In this document: positions 1-12,822 of the stretch, in pieces
Layout of the letters: each line of letters begins with the position of its first letter
How positions within the stretch are numbered: the stretch's first letter is position 1
Assembly (NCBI GenBank): GCA_023512835.1
Contig: CM042084.1
Span: forward strand, 11,838,842 to 11,902,841
DNA from: Taxillus chinensis
Lineage: Eukaryota; Streptophyta; Magnoliopsida; Santalales; Loranthaceae
Direction of reading: 5' to 3'
DNA length: 64,000 nucleotides
Program-made: the position numbers and the translations under genes
Notes under the pieces: generated by a model
Told to the model about the DNA's origin: nothing
The model's database searches: none
The model's input: only the letters and a program-made list of their open reading frames with translations

Positions 1-2090
1 TGAAGCCAAAGGGGGGATTTTTAATTTTTTAATATAAAAAATTAATACTAGTATAAAAATTTATACCATAGCCTCCCTTCGTCGCTTAATACTTCTGTTA
101 GAATCGGATCTAATCAAAAGTCTGATTACATGTCACGATATTGTTCACTTTCTTTTTTGTTATATATGTCTTAACTTTATTGTCCTTAAGCGATATGGGA
201 CAAACATTCCAATAATTTCTCTCTTTGTCATACATCGATCGTATACCATAGGCTAGAGACACACCTATAAAACTGAAAATTTCTTGTAACTCTCCCTCAA
301 TCTATGCCTTGTGGAGAGATTAAATCAGTTTGATATTAAGGTGACATTATAACTTGGATACCGCCACACCAATAGGACACATTACTCAATCACGTTTTAC
401 CGAAAAGACTTTCGGTATCACAAAATACTTAACGAGAATAATCACAAGATAATCAGACTCTGATATCAGTTTGTTAGAATTGAATATAGGCAAAGGCTCA
501 ATTATGTGTTACGATACTATCTGCTTTGAGCTCGTTACATTGACACATATGGCTTTAAAACGCATCGTGATATTTAAAGTCTTTTTTCTTTTTATATATG
601 CCTGGACTTTTTTGTCATATGGGACAAACATCCTAATAACTTCCATCATTAAGCCTATCAAATTTATTTTTTATAATTTTTATGAAATTTAATTTTTTAA
701 AAAATATTTTTTAAAACACATTTTCTCAAATAAAGTCCTAGATTCTATTTTTAAAAATGAAAATCTGATTGCAAAAAAAAAAAAAAAAACAGCTACCTAT
801 CAAACACGCATTTCAACTTTAGTCTACAACTTTAATAAATGTATGAAAAATTCATATTTAAAACAGTAGTTAGTAGCGAGTTTATCTAATCCTGAAATGT
901 CCTTTGATGACGACTCTAATATATTTGCCTATAATTAATATTAGTTAGACACACCGACAGTGTGCGTTGTTGCTCCTTGCTTATAAATGGATCGACGTCA
1001 CGAGAGGTACACACTAGATGCCAGGTCATATTTGCGTATTTTATTTCCTTTTTCTATAACTTCCAAATTTTATTTATTTATATTGATGTGCACAACTTGC
1101 TAACCAAAAAGCTGGAAACTTTAGGGATATATGTGCCAAAAGGTTATGTAATTGATCCGAATCTTCTAAACATGACAAATGACAATTTATTGAAAATTAA
1201 TCCTAATGAGTCCAACGCCACGTCATACTTTTTTTAAAATTATATATTTATATTCCCATTTCGCCGACCCCATGTGCCCGCCCTTCTCCTCTGACTAAAA
1301 AACTAAACCCATTTTAACAAAAAAACACAAAAAATGAGCGTATTAAAATAATATCATTTTGATATTTTTTATAATAAAATTATATTATTTTGATATATAA
1401 TTTTTAAAAAATTATCAAAAACTTCAGCATCAGTATTAAGTAGCAATACAAGAAGATCAGATGGTAAGTTTTTGGTGTGCCAGTGCCTACGACATCAAAT
1501 CTATGAAGCCAGATTTTGAACACAAAAAAAATGCATGAACCACTCCATTGAATCTCTAAGGTAACCTCACAGAGCCTCCTCTGGTGTCCTTGCACTAGGA
1601 TCTGAAGGGAGAGATGACAGACCCAGAGACAGTGAACAGGAAATTTCTCTAGCTCGTGATTAGACTTATCAACAAAAATAAAATTATCGATAAACACGCT
1701 TATGATAAGTTGAGTCACGTACGTCGCTTAGAATAATTGCCACAGGACCCTTCCTTGAAATATTACATCATTATTTATTTGAGTGGGGCCTAAAATAAAT
1801 GACCATTTTATTTTTTTAGGGGATATTATTTATTCTATATTAATAATTAGTTTTTCTTATTTTGTTCCCCCAAACTCCTATTTTAACCTTTTTCGTGACG
1901 TGGCCCGCTTCCGTACATGGTAGTATTTCCCAAAATTAGTGGTTCCCATTATCTCGGGAAGTAGCAGCCCATGTCACATTTCCGAAAACGCCCTCAACAT
2001 GCAATCAGCAGGCCGGCAAATATTCAAGGGCCGTTTCGTCAACCAGAAATGTAAAGACCAGTTACAGCTTGCAATAACTACTGTCAGTTA
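1..2090. repeat. AT-rich upstream DNA with a diverged internal duplication
   Basis: No gene is recognised here. Two diverged copies of one segment lie at about 99-215 and 474-640. Both begin with TGTTAGAAT and both contain ATATGGGACAAACATTCC-like text near their ends. The second copy has the phrase GGCTTTAAAACGC, which recalls a dispersed plant intergenic repeat with a ggctttaaaacgcgtc core; that match is from memory only. A short open frame on the minus strand at 1404-1718 has no recognised domain. The last 250 bases form the GABA transaminase promoter region. Confidence 0.4.
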
Positions 2091-2094
2091 CTAG

Positions 2095-2268
2095 GATCGC
2101 ACATATATACACACAACGCACATACTCGTGTGTGTGTGTGTGTGACTGTGTGTATCAGAAATCGTAGAACCTCCCTCCCGAATCCCTTACTCCCTCAGTC
2201 CATCACTCTCTTCGTCTCCGCATGGTTGGGTCCGATTCATCGAAGATCATCGATCGAACACAGCGAAG
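2095..2268 (+). promoter_or_regulatory. Putative promoter and 5' UTR of GABA transaminase
   Basis: A TATA-like ACATATATACAC lies at about 2101-2112. It is followed by a short (GT)n microsatellite at 2130-2144 and then a CT-rich leader running to the ATG at 2269. The position and pyrimidine-rich leader suit a plant core promoter. The transcription start is inferred, not seen. Confidence 0.4.
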
Positions 2269-5200
2269 ATGATCGGTGGCGCTGCTATCTTCCGATCGGC
2301 CCGCAGGAGCGCCCAGGTGACGATCTCGCCGGTCTTCGTTGCGAGAATTGATTAATTTTTTCATTCGCGATGTTTGTATTTGCTCGATTGAGGTTTTGTT
2401 GTCGTCGATCGTTCCTATTTGATCGAATCGCTGCCTCATGTGGTTCGCGCTCTGGAATTTGATTGATGCTCTGCTCTTTGCATGCACCGTGTCATTGATT
2501 TTCATTCCCGTTGCTTCAAAAAAAAAAAAAATCCCCCTAAATGACGGATAAGCTGTTTTTTATATTTTATTATATCCAACTACTGTATTTATATTTTGCA
2601 TTTGATTTTGATCATTTTTATAATGCCCACAGTTTTGTGGGGGACACCCCTATTTTAAGAATTAAGATCTAGAATTTGATTCTGCTATGCGACAGATACA
2701 CCATGATTTAAGTGGCGGCGAATTTGAATTTGTGGGTTTGTTTTGTTATATATATATACATGCCGACCGTACTCTGGAAATGTGTGAAAATGATTGCATG
2801 CTATATTCAAAAATTAGTGAAACTCCACTGGAAATAGTACTACTTCCTAATTGGAATTATATGGACAATGAAATATCTATGTTGCACCCATAAGGCTCCC
2901 ACATGCATCAGGTGGCCACGCATTCTTCATAAATTTTGCTTTCCATCTGTCTCAGTAAAGTTGATACGTAGTAATTGGGGTTGTTGAGCGGAAATAGGAT
3001 CCATTGCAAAATTTGTGAAGTTGAGTTGGTATTGGACGTTAGGAGATGACGTCTGGTTCTTTATTATAATATGTTTGTCTTGCAAAAGTCCCAAATATAT
3101 ACACACACACACACGTACATACATACATATATAGTTTCCATTGGCTGGCCAGAGATACGTTTTGTCTCTTTCTCATGTACCAAGTTTAGTTGCTTCATGG
3201 ATGACATTATCGCAACTCCAGTCATATCATCTTGTTTGCATTTGCAGATTGGTTCTTATTCTGGAATTCAGGAGCAGCTACATCAGATACCCTTATTTGT
3301 TCGGCGGACTACGACAAAGGCATCTTTACAGTGTGAAGGCTCAGAATCTGATTTCAATGATGCCAAAGGGTAATGCCTGGTCTACAAAGATTTTGCATGG
3401 GCAATGTTTACCAAAACAGTTTATAATTTACAAACCATCCTGTGTATCTTAGGTTCAAGGGACATGATATGTTGGCACCTTTTACAGCTGGGTGGCAGTC
3501 TGCTGATTTGGATCCTCTAATAATTGAAAGGTCCAAGGTACATTTTTTGTTGATATGTTTCCTCATATGGCTTTACGTTATTAAAGGTCGCTAGGCCTGG
3601 GTCCCAAGCTAAAATGAACTGTTCTTTTTCACTGACATTGCCTTATGCATTTTAGTTTTTTCCAATATTGGTTGCCCCTTGATATTCAATCACTTATTCA
3701 TTCTTTGTAGGGTTCCTATGTTTACGACATAAATGGGAAGAAATATCTTGACAGCCTTGCTGGCCTCTGGTGCACTGCTTTAGGTACCGCAATGTGCTTT
3801 ATCCACACCTTTGATTCTTTTCTTGTTCCTCCCAATTTGACATTTTTGCTTATAAATGAAACAAAATTGTAGTATTGAATAGATGGTTGAATTCTTCTTT
3901 TGAAAAATACTAAACTCTTGTTTTTCTGTTGTACTTGGATGCTTGTACCCACCCTAGGTAGTTACAATTGGGGCAATGGTGGTATTTGTATGGTTGCAAG
4001 TGCAGTCTTGGTTAAGTTTTGAGCACAGAAAGGTTATGTTTCAATAACCTTTAGGACAATTATGACCTGCGAAATTGAAGTTTTGATGTTTGTAGACAGT
4101 TATGCTGCAAAATTTACAATTATAATATAGCTCCTTCTTCCATTTCTTTTCATTAACTATTTTTTGTTAAAATTTGTATGCCATTCCTGTTCAGTCCAAA
4201 ACGAAAATGTAAGGGTCATATTTCCCAAGCCATAAGGGTCTTTCATTGCCTATGTGATGAACTTCCTTCACTCAGCTTCTGTTGTCATTTTTCAGGTGGA
4301 AGTGAACCTAGGCTTGTTGCTGCTGCAACTGCACAATTGCATACCTTGCCATTTTACCATTCCTTTTGGAATCGTACTACAAAACCCTCTTTGGTATTGA
4401 CAAATTTTTTCTAACAAGATTTGGACCTCTTTTGATGTTTTGGCACTATAATATTTTGTTGTATTGATTCTTTGTTGTGGGTTCTCATTAGTTTAAGCTT
4501 GATGCATCTATATTGCTTCATTTAGCCATTATTTTGATCTCTATTTCTCATTTTTGCACTGGTTATAAGTTACATATATTATCTTTTACAGCATGTCACT
4601 GGTGTGTTTATTTCACACGTGATGTCATCTAAAATTTGAATAATCATTCGGTATTATAGGATCTTGCCAAAGAACTTTTAAAAACATTTACAGCAAACAA
4701 AATGTCAAAGGTCTTCTTCACAAATAGCGGGTCTGAAGCTAATGATTCCCAGGTTTGTTTCTTAACCTATAGATGGTGAAACTAGTTCATAACATTTATT
4801 CCATATCCAAATGGTGCTCAATTTTTATTTTCCATAAATACGATCAAGTATTAAAGAATAGGATAACTACGGAATGAAGCAAACCTCTATATTTTACCTT
4901 AAATGTTATTTCGTTAAACAATTTTTGAATATTTAACCTTAATTCAGCATGTAAATATTCTTTATAAAAAAAATTATCTGAACATCAAAGTGACAGATTT
5001 TTGGAATTGATTATAAATTTCTTTTCTACCAAATTTTATGTAGGTTAAGCTGGTTTGGTATTATAACAATGCACTTGGAAGACCTGAGAAGAAGAAATTT
5101 ATTGCACGACAAAAATCGTAAGTCATGTACAACTGTGGCCGTTCTCTCTTTTCTTCTAAAAACAAACAAAAAGTAATTTCCTTTTGTCTAAACTTTTCAG

Positions 5201-8143
5201 ATATCATGGATCAACGTTTATATCAGCTAGTCTCTCTGGGTACATTGCCCTTTTTTGGTCTACATTTTAATTACAGTTTTTAACTCTCTTTTTTTAAGTT
5301 TCTGCATTCTTTAAATTCTTCTTTAAAATATTAATTATTTTGGCAGTCTTACACCACTGCATCAAAAATTTGATCTACCTGCTCCCTTTGTCTTGCATAC
5401 TGACTGTCCTCACTACTGGCGGTTTCACCTTCCAGGTCGTGCCTTATACACCATATTTGAGAGATGTTTTGCATGTTTCATGATTTTAATGGATGCATTG
5501 ATTATTAATTCTCCAGACGAGACAGAAGAAGATTTCTCAACTAGACTGGCCAATAATTTGGAAAATCTTATACTTAAAGAGGGTCCGGAAACGGTGAGTC
5601 AGCTTTACAGCATCAAACTAATTTTATAAATTTTCGTAAACGAATTGCTTCTTTTCCTTGCTGGAAAATTTCCTTTTCAGATTGCTGCTTTCATTGCTGA
5701 ACCTGTCATGGGTGCAGGTGGTGTAATCCCACCCCCCGCAACATATTTTGAGAAGGTGAGTTAGAAAATTTTCTCCTCTTTATCATGACCAAATGCGCAT
5801 AATGATCTGTATGTGCATGAAACATGCATGTATCTGCTGCTTAAACTAAACTTATATATACAGTATAAACACTTGATGACCTTTGTCATACTAGTCCTTC
5901 GTAAATATATATTTTTAAAAAAGTACATACTAGAGAAGTAGAGATAAATATCTAATAATTAGTATGGCCATGCTTGCTGACCTTTTATATTACAAAATAA
6001 TAATAATAATTGAAGAACACACACATGGGGAAATCTGTCCTTGCTGTACAGCTAAAATTCTGTCCTCTCTCTAACTCCAATCCATTACTTGCATGCAGAT
6101 TCAAGCTGTTGTTAAAAAATATGATATCCTTTTCATTGCAGACGAGGTACTTCGTATTTCCACTTTTAATTTTCTGATTTGTTTTACACAAATTCAAAAG
6201 TTCAGGTTTTTATATGTTTTTCATTTTATTTATTATAGGTCATTTGCGCATTTGGAAGGCTTGGGACAATGTATGGCTGTGACAAATTCAAAATCAAACC
6301 TGACCTCGTCTCCATTGCAAAGGTGATATACAGCATTAAATTTGACAAGTGGCCTCCTAGTACATGGAGTTATAAAATAGTCTCATATGTTTTGTTCTGA
6401 TTTGAGTTCTTTAGGCGTTGTCCTCTGCATACATGCCCATTGGAGCTATTTTTGTCAGTCCTGAAATTTCGGAAGTCATACACTCTCAAAGCAACAAGCT
6501 TGGTATTCTTCAATATATAGTTATATACATTAAATTTAGCTTTCTTCTTATTTCTGTGTCAAGTTCTTCTCCCAATCTTCCCCTTCCCCACCCCCCTTCC
6601 CAGGCAATTTTTCTCATGGATTCACATATTCGGGGCACCCAGTATCGTGTGCTGTTGCACTGGAAGCCTTGAAGATCTATAAGTATGTTGTATATGACTC
6701 ATTTCCCAGAATATTAAACATTTGTAACCATGTTATCCAAAGAAATTATGAGTTTTTATAATGCATATTGTGCAAAGGAAATATTGTTGGCCGTAAATTG
6801 GGCCCAGGGTTCCATTTTATAGGGAAGCTAGCTGGTCAAGGGTTGGTAAAACTGATTTGCAGTGAATTTCTCATAGATGGATCAAGGGGATTTGTCTATA
6901 CTTATTGAGTTTGCGTCTACTTGAGGTGTGATTTATGATGTGGGTTCATGTTTAAACTTCACATCTGGTTTCACAAAGTTCAAATATAAGAATTTAATTG
7001 TGTTTAATATCACTTTATAGGGAAAGAAATATTGCTGAGCAAGTGAATAGCATCTCCCCAAAATTTCAAGCTGGCTTAAAAGCCTTTTCTGATAGTCCCA
7101 TTATTGGCGAGGTATTCTGTAACTTTTTTGGTTTTAGATTTTATGTTTGCAAGACATTTACGTTTTACAGTCCCACTGACTTGACAGATTAGGGGTCAGG
7201 GCTTGGTTCTTGCCACAGAGTTCACGGACAACAAGTCTCCAAATGATTTCTTCCCTCCTGAATGGGGCAAGTTCTATCCCTACCTCTATTTTTTTATTTA
7301 GATACATTCAGCTTTTGTGGCTTCAACCCAGTGAGAATTCTTTATAACTAAGCATAGTCCTTACTCCTTAGGCCTGCTACATGTGATTAGTTATTTCCTG
7401 CCTACCCTTACGTTATAGTAGAAAATGAATTGGTTTTCCCCCATAGGAGCAACTAATGGAAGTATGCCTCTGCTATGTATTGGGCAGGAGTTGGTGCGTA
7501 TTTTGGAGCCCAGTGCCAGATGCATGGGATGTTAGTACGCATTTCCGGAGATACAATAATGATGTCTCCTCCGCTTATCATTAGCCCGGAAGAAATTAAT
7601 GAGGTAGGCTCTCATCTCACTTTTCTGTGCAAGAGAAATTTGCTGGCACGCTATCTAAAGAAACAAAGGCTAAGAACTGGTTATTGAATTTTGCTCAAAG
7701 GAGAGGCCACCTTGATTTAAATCTTGGTAGAAAACTATGGGTGGAACAGCAAAAGAAAAGGAAGACCAAAATATCAACTAGCTAGACATTTGGAAAAATT
7801 ATCAACTGTCCAACTGGGGTGTTAAATGATGATCCTATCTTACCTAAACTGTATCTATGATAAGAAAATGTGCAAGTCTGATGGCAGGGACAAACAGCAC
7901 CATTTTACAGAAATGGTGCCAAAAGAAGTAAATAGAAGTTGCGTTTGGGGCCAACTGCAGGGGCGTGCTACTGGCTGCAGACTAATTTTCCTTTATATCC
8001 ATTTGTTTTTGTTTGATTCTAACATAAGAAACTAAAGCAAACAATTCTTGAAATTGCTACTTATACAGATGATTAGCATCTATGGAAAAGCACTTAAAGC
8101 AACGGAGAAAAGGGTGCAGGAGCTCAAATCTCAGCAAAAATAG
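2269..8143 (+). CDS. GABA-T: Gamma-aminobutyrate transaminase (GABA-T/POP2-like), mitochondrial
   Basis: PLP-dependent class III aminotransferase of the GABA shunt. Plant members transfer the GABA amino group to pyruvate or glyoxylate, giving succinic semialdehyde, in mitochondria. Nineteen exons join in one frame to 510 aa: 2269-2316, 3248-3369, 3453-3537, 3711-3783, 4296-4393, 4660-4752, 5044-5117, 5201-5239, 5347-5435, 5517-5593, 5681-5755, 6099-6146, 6239-6322, 6415-6502, 6604-6682, 7021-7111, 7188-7266, 7488-7603, 8069-8143. The N-terminus ([16 protein letters not shown]) looks like an arginine-rich mitochondrial presequence. [20 protein letters not shown] and GSEANDSQ are family hallmarks. 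Asp306 in FIADEV should contact the PLP ring nitrogen, and Lys335 in SIAKALSSAY should form the Schiff base. Length fits plant GABA-T (about 500 aa). Intron 17 (7267-7487) uses a GC donor. The end of exon 1 is least certain because its GTGACG donor is weak; an in-frame alternative lies a few codons downstream. Confidence 0.95.
7267..7487 (+). other. GC-AG intron in the GABA-T gene
   Basis: The coding frame demands a junction after TGG G and before GA GTT, giving EWGVGAYFG. The only donor that allows this starts GCAAGT, and the acceptor ends GGGCAG. GC-AG introns are a known minor class processed by the U2 spliceosome. The other bases of the donor match consensus well, as is usual for that class. 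Confidence 0.85.
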
Positions 8144-8755
8144 AGGCTGCTTCTCTATTATTGATATTGGCGAAAACGTGTGTTGCCTTTATGTAAAGAA
8201 AAATATAACATTTCCCCTTATGCTGAAAACGGGTTTTAAATAACTTTTTAATATTTCACATGTCAAGTTCCTCCCGCATTCAACGTTTTGAGACAATGGT
8301 GGAACTTAATGATCCGTTAGATTTTGAGCTTAATTAATTAATTTTATTGCACAAACACTAATTTGGTGAAACTCTTATTTAAATTTCAACTGTGAAGAGC
8401 TTATTTATGATGTGCTTGGTATTAGTGCTCTAAATGAAATGAATTAAATAAAGTATTATGGTGTTTGAACATATTTAATACTATTTATTTACAATCAAAT
8501 CAAATATGAGTCTTAAATTATAATATTAATTCATTTTAAACGTAAATTTAATACTTATTTGTGATTGAATTAATAAATTAATTATAAAATTATATTAAGG
8601 GACTAGCAAATTTTTCGTCGAGAATGGATTGAATTAAATAAAATTATTTTAAACATAAATGAATTAGAATTAGGATTACATCTTTTTTAAAAATTGTGTT
8701 TCTTAATTCTTAAATTTATAATCTTTGCTTAGAATCATGTTCCTCTACAGCTATT
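8144..8755. other. GABA-T 3' UTR and AT-rich spacer
   Basis: Contains the 3' UTR of the transaminase, then AT-rich DNA with several AATTAAT and AATTAAATAAA-like stretches that could act as polyadenylation signals. No reading frame or repeat of note is seen. Confidence 0.5.
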
Positions 8756-9461
8756 AGACCCATTCTGTATTATACAGATGTAGATAGTAAAACTTAAAAT
8801 ATCTGCTCCAACGGACTCTTTACACTACTTTTCACATCTGGAAATTGCTACATTGACTCTTCATTTGTGAAGAGTCACTGTTCATTATCTATATTTTATT
8901 TTATTATTTTTTCTCTTTCCTGCCCTTCTCATCTCCTGTTTTACGCAACACGTCCCGTCCCAGCCGCCCGTCTAGGCCCCCGTCCCCGCCGCCGTCCCAG
9001 CCTCCCCGTCCAAGCACCCCGTCCCCGCACCCCCGTCCCCGCAACCCCCGCCCCGCAACCCCCATCTCTGCAACGCCCGCCCCGCGACGCCGCTTTCGCA
9101 ACGCCGGCCCCGCGACCCCCGCCCCCGCGACCCCCATCCCCGCGACCCCCATCCCTGCAACCCCCGCCCGCGACGCTTGCTTTGCGATGCCGGCCCCGCG
9201 ATGCTTGTCCCCGCGACGCCTACTCTGCGACACCTGTCCCGGCGACACCCCGCCCCCGACGCCCATCCTCACGCCGCCCGTCCCCTCCCCGTTTAGGCCC
9301 CCCAGATCCACCTGCGTCGGTGAGTTTTAAAAATTATTATTTTAATATAAATATATAAAAAATATATAATAGTGTTGGAGCTAAACTTAAAAAATACCTC
9401 TCCACATGTAAAAATTTCTTTACATGTAAATAAAAAATACATAGTACTCTTGGAGTTGCTC
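8756..9461 (+). mobile_element. TIR element A of the GAGCAACTCCAA family, with GC-rich minisatellite cargo
   Basis: The left end (CATTCTGTATTATACAGATG, then CTCCAACGGACTCTTTAC) aligns with the left ends of the elements at 42638 and 60447. The right end (CTTTACATGTAAATAAAAAATACAT, ending TTGGAGTTGCTC) aligns with their right ends. The left end is preceded by TTA. The left subterminal block contains an inverted CTCTTCA...TGAAGAG pair. The interior, about 8955-9305, is abruptly GC-rich. It is a degenerate minisatellite of roughly 15-base units of the type CCCGCGACCCCCATC, open on both strands, but the frames look like low-complexity artefacts rather than proteins. Confidence 0.7.
8958..9305. repeat. 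GC-rich degenerate minisatellite
   Basis: Runs of imperfect CCCCGTCCCCGC, CCCGCGACCCCCATC and CGCGACGCTTGC units, more than 70 percent GC by eye, inside otherwise AT-rich DNA. It forms the cargo of the surrounding TIR element. Related CGACGCC/GCGTCG text flanks the palindrome in the element at 42638-45050, so the two elements may share an ancestral core. Confidence 0.7.
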
Positions 9462-11136
9462 GTATATGATACAATGGATCAAAAATGCATAATTTTGGTC
9501 TTTCTTATATCAAAATTAAACTGTTTAGGTATATAATTTTTTTAAAAAATTTATTAAAATTATATAATTTTGAACTACTATATTGTATAATTACTGTATA
9601 TCTAATTACTGTATATCATCTGAACTCTTTAAGTTTGATAGGTTGGACTTCTTAGGCCACGGAAAAGAAAAACCAAAATAAAAAAATAAAAAATAATTAA
9701 AAAAGAAGATGGAATAAATTAGAATGTTGAATTGAAAAGATAAAAAAATCAGAAAAACATTTCATAATTAAATAAGTATCAATGTTGGGGTCATTAGGTA
9801 TTATACTTTTCCTACGTGTAATTATACCTCCACACGAAATCTAATGATAATTATTGACAACTTTATTAGGAATATTTTGTGATTTGAGACAAAATTTTAG
9901 TTGTGAGATTTAGTTTTAAAGTTCTTGTTACTATTTTTGTTATTATTGTGTTAATCGTTTCTTTAACATTCTTTATGTACTATTATATTTATACAATTCT
10001 ATAGATTATTGTACTCATGTATGAACCTTTCACTTGGGTTACACTTTTTAGGATTAGAGAAGAGAGTAAAGTTGTTCTTGTGTGACCATAGTAAACATAT
10101 AAGCCTTGGAATATCCTCACCCAAACTTATCCTCATTGCTATATTTTTGGGATTAAGTGGGTTCTTAAGTATAATTGCACAAGGGGCTCAAACAAATCTC
10201 AATGTGTTGAAAAATTATTTATTTAAATTATGGGAGTTGCTACCAATTGTGGTGTGGGTGCAATTAGCCACCTAAAAATGAATTATCTGTGTTCAGAAGT
10301 GACTTTAAGAGTTGGTTACATATGAGAACGAATAACAACAAATGACAATGAAACGAGGCAAGACCAGATAGTGGTTGATCGGAACCTACCCAGGTGGATT
10401 TTTGTGATAAGTTAATGTGCTACAGTATTCTCTTGTTTCCAACATTGACGGCCCATGAAATGGAAAACAAAATGACTAGTTTGAAACAAGCCTAACAAGC
10501 TGTGGGAGGATCAATGCAAGAACCGAAGGGTCAAATCAAGACATTGATAGAGCTGATGAGAAACGAAAAAGGAAAAGCCCTACAAAAGGGGAAGCCAATC
10601 ATACACTAGATCTTGCACATAAAAACATGCAATTTTCATTATTCATGTAAGTACCATACACTACATCAATCCTTATACATATAATACGACAAAGTTTGCA
10701 CCCTGTCATTTCACATATGCCACTAATACATGAAAATGTGATTGAAATCTCAGAATCTCTAAAACCAAAATCAAAGGAAAAAAAATCACCCCTTTTGGAA
10801 AGCCATAAAAGAAATTAATGTATATGGGGTCATAAGTGCCAAGGACTTATGCCTAGTCCCGTACATTGTACTAAAACAAACTACTCCTAAGGTTTTGCAA
10901 TCCAACACCTTCGAATTCTCGTCCTTTATTTCTTTTGGCTTTTCTTCCTTTGGTAAATACAAATCTTTTTAGTAGAGATAATCTTCCATTTATAATCTCT
11001 AGAAACTAAAATTCGCTTCATAAAATTTCTCAATCTTATACAAATCTTTCATAAATATCAGCTCTACTTAAACTTGAACCTACTGTTTTACTATGTGCAA
11101 ATAGTATTTTATATGCGAATAATACATATACATAAA
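9462..11136. other. AT-rich DNA with an unclassified open frame
   Basis: An open frame of 88 codons at 10009-10275 (+) encodes hydrophobic stretches but matches no family I recognise. From about 10455 to 10625 a broken frame reads MENKMTSLKQA and then GQIKTLIELMRNEKGKA. This vaguely resembles the N-terminal gag region of LTR retrotransposons, but the evidence is too weak for a firm call. The remainder is AT-rich with nothing recognised. Confidence 0.3.
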
Positions 11137-11587
11137 AGCAACTTCAATACTATTTTATATATTTTCTTTACATGTAGAGACTTTTAAATGTAGAGAGCTA
11201 TTTTGTACATTCAACTCCAACATTATTATTTAATTTTCTTATATTTTTATTTAAATATTATTTCAAGGTTTTGTACGCTAGGGTTGCCGCTACCAAGAAG
11301 CCATGACGATGTGGGGTGAAGAGGTTCGACGCCACCAAGATGGCGACTACCAGCCCCAACTCATGTTATCATTACTGTAACAAACATTGAAAGAGAAACA
11401 AGAGAGGAGAGAGAAAATTAAAGAAAATAATAAAATAATATATCAATAATGAACAGTAACTCTTCAAATATGAAGAGTTATTATAATATTTTTCAGATCT
11501 AGAGAGTCATATGAAAGCATGTTGAAGTATAAATTTATAATTTTATTCTTTACATGTAGGTAATACATAGTGAGTTGGAGTTGTTCT
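11137..11587 (-). mobile_element. TIR element B of the GAGCAACTCCAA family, inverted
   Basis: Begins AGCAACTTCAATACTATTTT and ends GAGTTGGAGTTGTTCT. Read on the minus strand it has the same order of subterminal blocks as the elements at 8756, 42638 and 60447, including the paired CTCTTCATA/TATGAAGAG block near the other end. The cargo is a GC-rich stretch of only about 100 bases (11275-11360) containing GCCGCTACCAAGAAGCCATG. It is opposite in orientation to the other three copies. Confidence 0.65.
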
Positions 11588-11765
11588 AAAACTAAAATAC
11601 TCAAAAATAAATCTGATGTAAGATTAGACATAATTGCAACAAATAATATATTAAGGATTTCTAAGAAAATTTGGACCCGAAACTCTAATATTAATTGTTA
11701 GGGAAAAATTAAAAAATTAAATGCATAAGAATTTTTACATGATTTGAAAAAAATCTACATTTATG

Positions 11766-12000
11766 GAACTACCAGCCCCAACTCATATTATCGTTACTGT
11801 AACAAACATTGAGAGAGAAACAAGAAAAGAGAGACAAAGTTAAAAAAATAAAATAAAATAATAAACAGTAACTCTTCAAATATGAAAAGTTATTATAATA
11901 TTTTTTTAAATACAGAGAGTCATGTGAAAGTCTGTTTAAGTATAAATTTATAATTTTATTCTTTACATGTAGATAATACATGGTGAGTTAGAGTTACTCT
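11766..12000 (-). repeat. Partial direct duplicate of element B
   Basis: Repeats about 235 bases of the element just upstream, starting at CTACCAGCCCCAACTCAT and running through the AACAGTAACTCTTCAAATATGAA block to the terminal GAGTTAGAGTTACTCT. It corresponds to about 11346-11587 with scattered substitutions. The other half of the element is missing, so this is a half-element duplication rather than a second complete insertion. Confidence 0.75.
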
Positions 12001-12822
12001 AAAATTAAAACACTCAAAAATACATGTTAAGAAAACATGTTACCCATAATGTTTCACAATTGAAACGAACCACTTGATAATTTAGCCACAACGTACATCA
12101 AGAAGGGTTAACGTTTAAAACTACGAAGGAAAAAAAGTTTAATATTTAAGTGATAATTTTTGGCCAAAACGATAGAGAAGTGGGTTGAATGATCCGCCTT
12201 AATGTGCATCAGAAAGGCACAAATCCATTTTCCCATAACGTGCAAAGCAATCGAAAAATATAGAGGATGAATAAAATTAACTATCAAAATTTAAATTACA
12301 TTTTGCCACCACAAAAATTATAGAACTTGTGAAAGTTTGAAACGACAAGAAGAGCGACCTCAACGACCCAGAAAATGGAGAGCTCCGAAACTTTCTTGGA
12401 GACCTATGTGCACCTCCTGCTTTAATTCTTATTATTTCTACAAGTACTAAAAAAAGCCACAGGCTTTCCGTATAAATAATTGAAATGACTTTTACCTCCA
12501 CAGTAAGGTTTTCCTGATCCAAACAAAAAAATAATGCTTCTGAAGAAGTTTAAGGAAAGATTTGGAAACCATTTCAGAAGTAGGTGACAAGCAAAACATG
12601 AATTTCATCAGCCAACCAATGGCAGGAGGGAAACACAACAAACTTATTCAAGAAAATAATAATATTAATATCATATATCTTGATTTCTCCTTGGCAGATA
12701 GGATTATGGTGAAGGCAAGAAGCCTCTTCAATTTGCATGCAAGATTAGAGAACCAAAGCAAATAAAACTCAAATCTTTTTATCGTAGCTTTCACGTAGAC
12801 TCGTCACAATGAGTGAGGCCAC
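12001..12822. other. Spacer including the 3' UTR of GCVH
   Basis: AT-rich sequence. The part nearest 12822 should be the 3' UTR of the H-protein gene on the minus strand. Short open frames on both strands have no recognisable motif. Confidence 0.45.

Noticed and set aside
8867..9358. 163-codon proline/arginine-rich open frame and its antisense glycine-rich frames
   Set aside because: They arise from a GC-rich minisatellite that is open in several frames at once, lack any domain, and lie inside a transposable element.
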